A stretch of DNA of 64,000 nucleotides from Lingula anatina (Eukaryota; Brachiopoda; Lingulata; Lingulida; Lingulidae), in NCBI RefSeq assembly GCF_001039355.2, contig NW_019773692.1, positions 112,760 through 176,759 on the forward strand. Reading direction: 5' to 3'. Position numbers and translations under genes: made by a program. Below are positions 62,850 to 64,000 of this stretch, in pieces. The notes under the pieces are model-generated. The model was given only the letters and a program-made list of their open reading frames with translations. It was not told where the DNA came from and did no database searches. Position 1 is the first letter of the stretch. The number at the start of each line of letters is the position of its first letter.

Positions 62850-64000
62850 AATTGTTACAGTGGTAGTAATAATTTTGTTTCCGTTGTACACCGGTGTAAC
62901 AACGTTCGAAATGTTTTAAGGTGACTGATAGTAAAATGTCCAAAGTCATAGAAACAAAGCCCTGGGCTTATAAGTTTTTATAAAAAATTAAAACAAACTT
63001 CCCAAAAGGCCAATTAAAGACGGGGATTAAGTGGAGTGTCCAACGGATGACGCTCTGGCGCCAATTTGAGGGGAAAAATGCCGTTTTCGGTATTGGGATT
63101 TTCTCTATAACCAAGACAGCTATTCAAGTGATTCAAAAGGCCTATAAAGCTGGGTGAAAGCACTACAGCGGGGTACCAGGGAATTGTCTTAAACTATTTA
63201 CTTTTGATTTTATCATCTTTTACGTTAAATCAGCCCATATTTCAATGGGTTATTCACTTCAAAAGGCGATAACTTTCAAACAAACATTTTCCTCTTTAAC
63301 CCCTGATATCATGCTGTAGTCCACATTCCTAACAACAATAGGTGCAACTTTTGTAACGATCGGTTGCTCAGATAGTGAGATATACTTGGCAGCGATTCAC
63401 TTATCTCGTCAATACAGAAAGCTGTTAAAACAGCCAAAAACGTTCACAGGTTGGTTAACTTACTAACTTCGGTGACAATAGTTGCGATGCTCTAGATCAT
63501 GGTCACCTCAGGTGGTTTAGATCATATCAAGAGCTGATAGTCTTTAAGATACTGTCATCAGTTGGCAAACTTACTGATTGCTGATGCATTTTAAATGCAT
63601 TGTAGTTGACCAAAAGCTCGTTTACAACAAACCTGTTAATTATGCACCGCTGCACTTCCCAACCCAGGTAATAACAGGTATCAAAATCGTCTTGGTGGGC
63701 TTTCATATTTTTCAAAATATCTCATTTATTTCATGGGGTGATTTTATTGGTATTTGTAAATGACGTTTAATATCAATATTTAAACAATTGAGTTCAAACA
63801 CCGTCGCGAACATTAATAAAAGTAATTGCTCTCAGGGTAACTTGAAGCATGCGTATGCCCAGGCATTACTTCCGTGGAAGAAAACGTGTTGAAGAACAAA
63901 CAGAAAAAAAGAGCGGTATATTAAAGAAAAAAATAGGAACTTATGTACTAAAATGGTTCGTAATCCTAATTCGTTTATGCTTTGAGGATTTGTTTCTGAA
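62850..64000. other. No feature recognised
   Basis: Mixed-composition DNA to the window end with no convincing exon, repeat array or mobile element. Confidence 0.5.

Noticed and set aside
1-64000. CRISPR arrays, operons, bacterial-type defence or biosynthetic clusters
   Set aside because: The tandem arrays have no spacers, and the window is clearly animal DNA with spliced genes. No prokaryotic gene organisation is present.
1-64000. tRNA or rRNA genes
   Set aside because: No cloverleaf with A and B box sequences or conserved rRNA stretch was seen on either strand; a covariance-model scan would settle it.

Overview
This is a window of animal genomic DNA. Genes are split into many short exons with GT-AG introns, the DNA is AT-rich, and microsatellites, minisatellites and small non-autonomous transposons are common. 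The gene content (augmin HAUS5, Golgi pH regulator, USP25/28-type deubiquitinase, GH37 trehalase, a PAN-EGF-C-type lectin) and the high allelic variation suggest a marine invertebrate, most likely a lophotrochozoan such as a bivalve mollusc. The species cannot be read from the window. All gene models were built by hand from splice sites, intron phase and remembered protein families; no alignment was run.

Layout: 1-8983 (+) is the 3' part of HAUS5. 9932-16309 (-) is a complete 15-exon GPR89/GPHR gene that converges on HAUS5. A gap of about 0.6 kb, probably a shared promoter, separates it from a divergent 25-exon USP28/USP25 homologue (+, 16903-32947). This is followed by a 4.1 kb downstream stretch with a 67-bp minisatellite. 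37057-44377 (+) is a complete 14-exon trehalase. 44739-45455 (-) is a dead Tc1-like transposase. 46793-49273 (-) encodes an unrecognised secreted protein of about 258 residues. 49.9-58.1 kb holds an old direct segmental duplication with LINE fragments and MITEs. 52199-60231 (+) is a five-exon secreted PAN-EGF-C-type lectin whose first intron contains much of that duplication. A weak minus-strand candidate gene lies at 62232-62593. The rest has no recognisable genes.

Two apparent internal gene duplications look like assembly errors. In HAUS5 (around the N-gap 6870-7291) and in USP28 (around a single N at 28111) the end of one contig repeats the start of the next, with allele-like differences. 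Adding the second USP28 block to the transcript would cause an immediate stop. One copy of each block gives proteins of the length expected for the family.

The most unusual pattern is a set of small tandem duplications that repeatedly span an exon-intron boundary. They occur in HAUS5, GPR89 and USP28, and one of them differs in copy number (three versus one) between the two apparent haplotypes. No new enzymatic or defence system was found.
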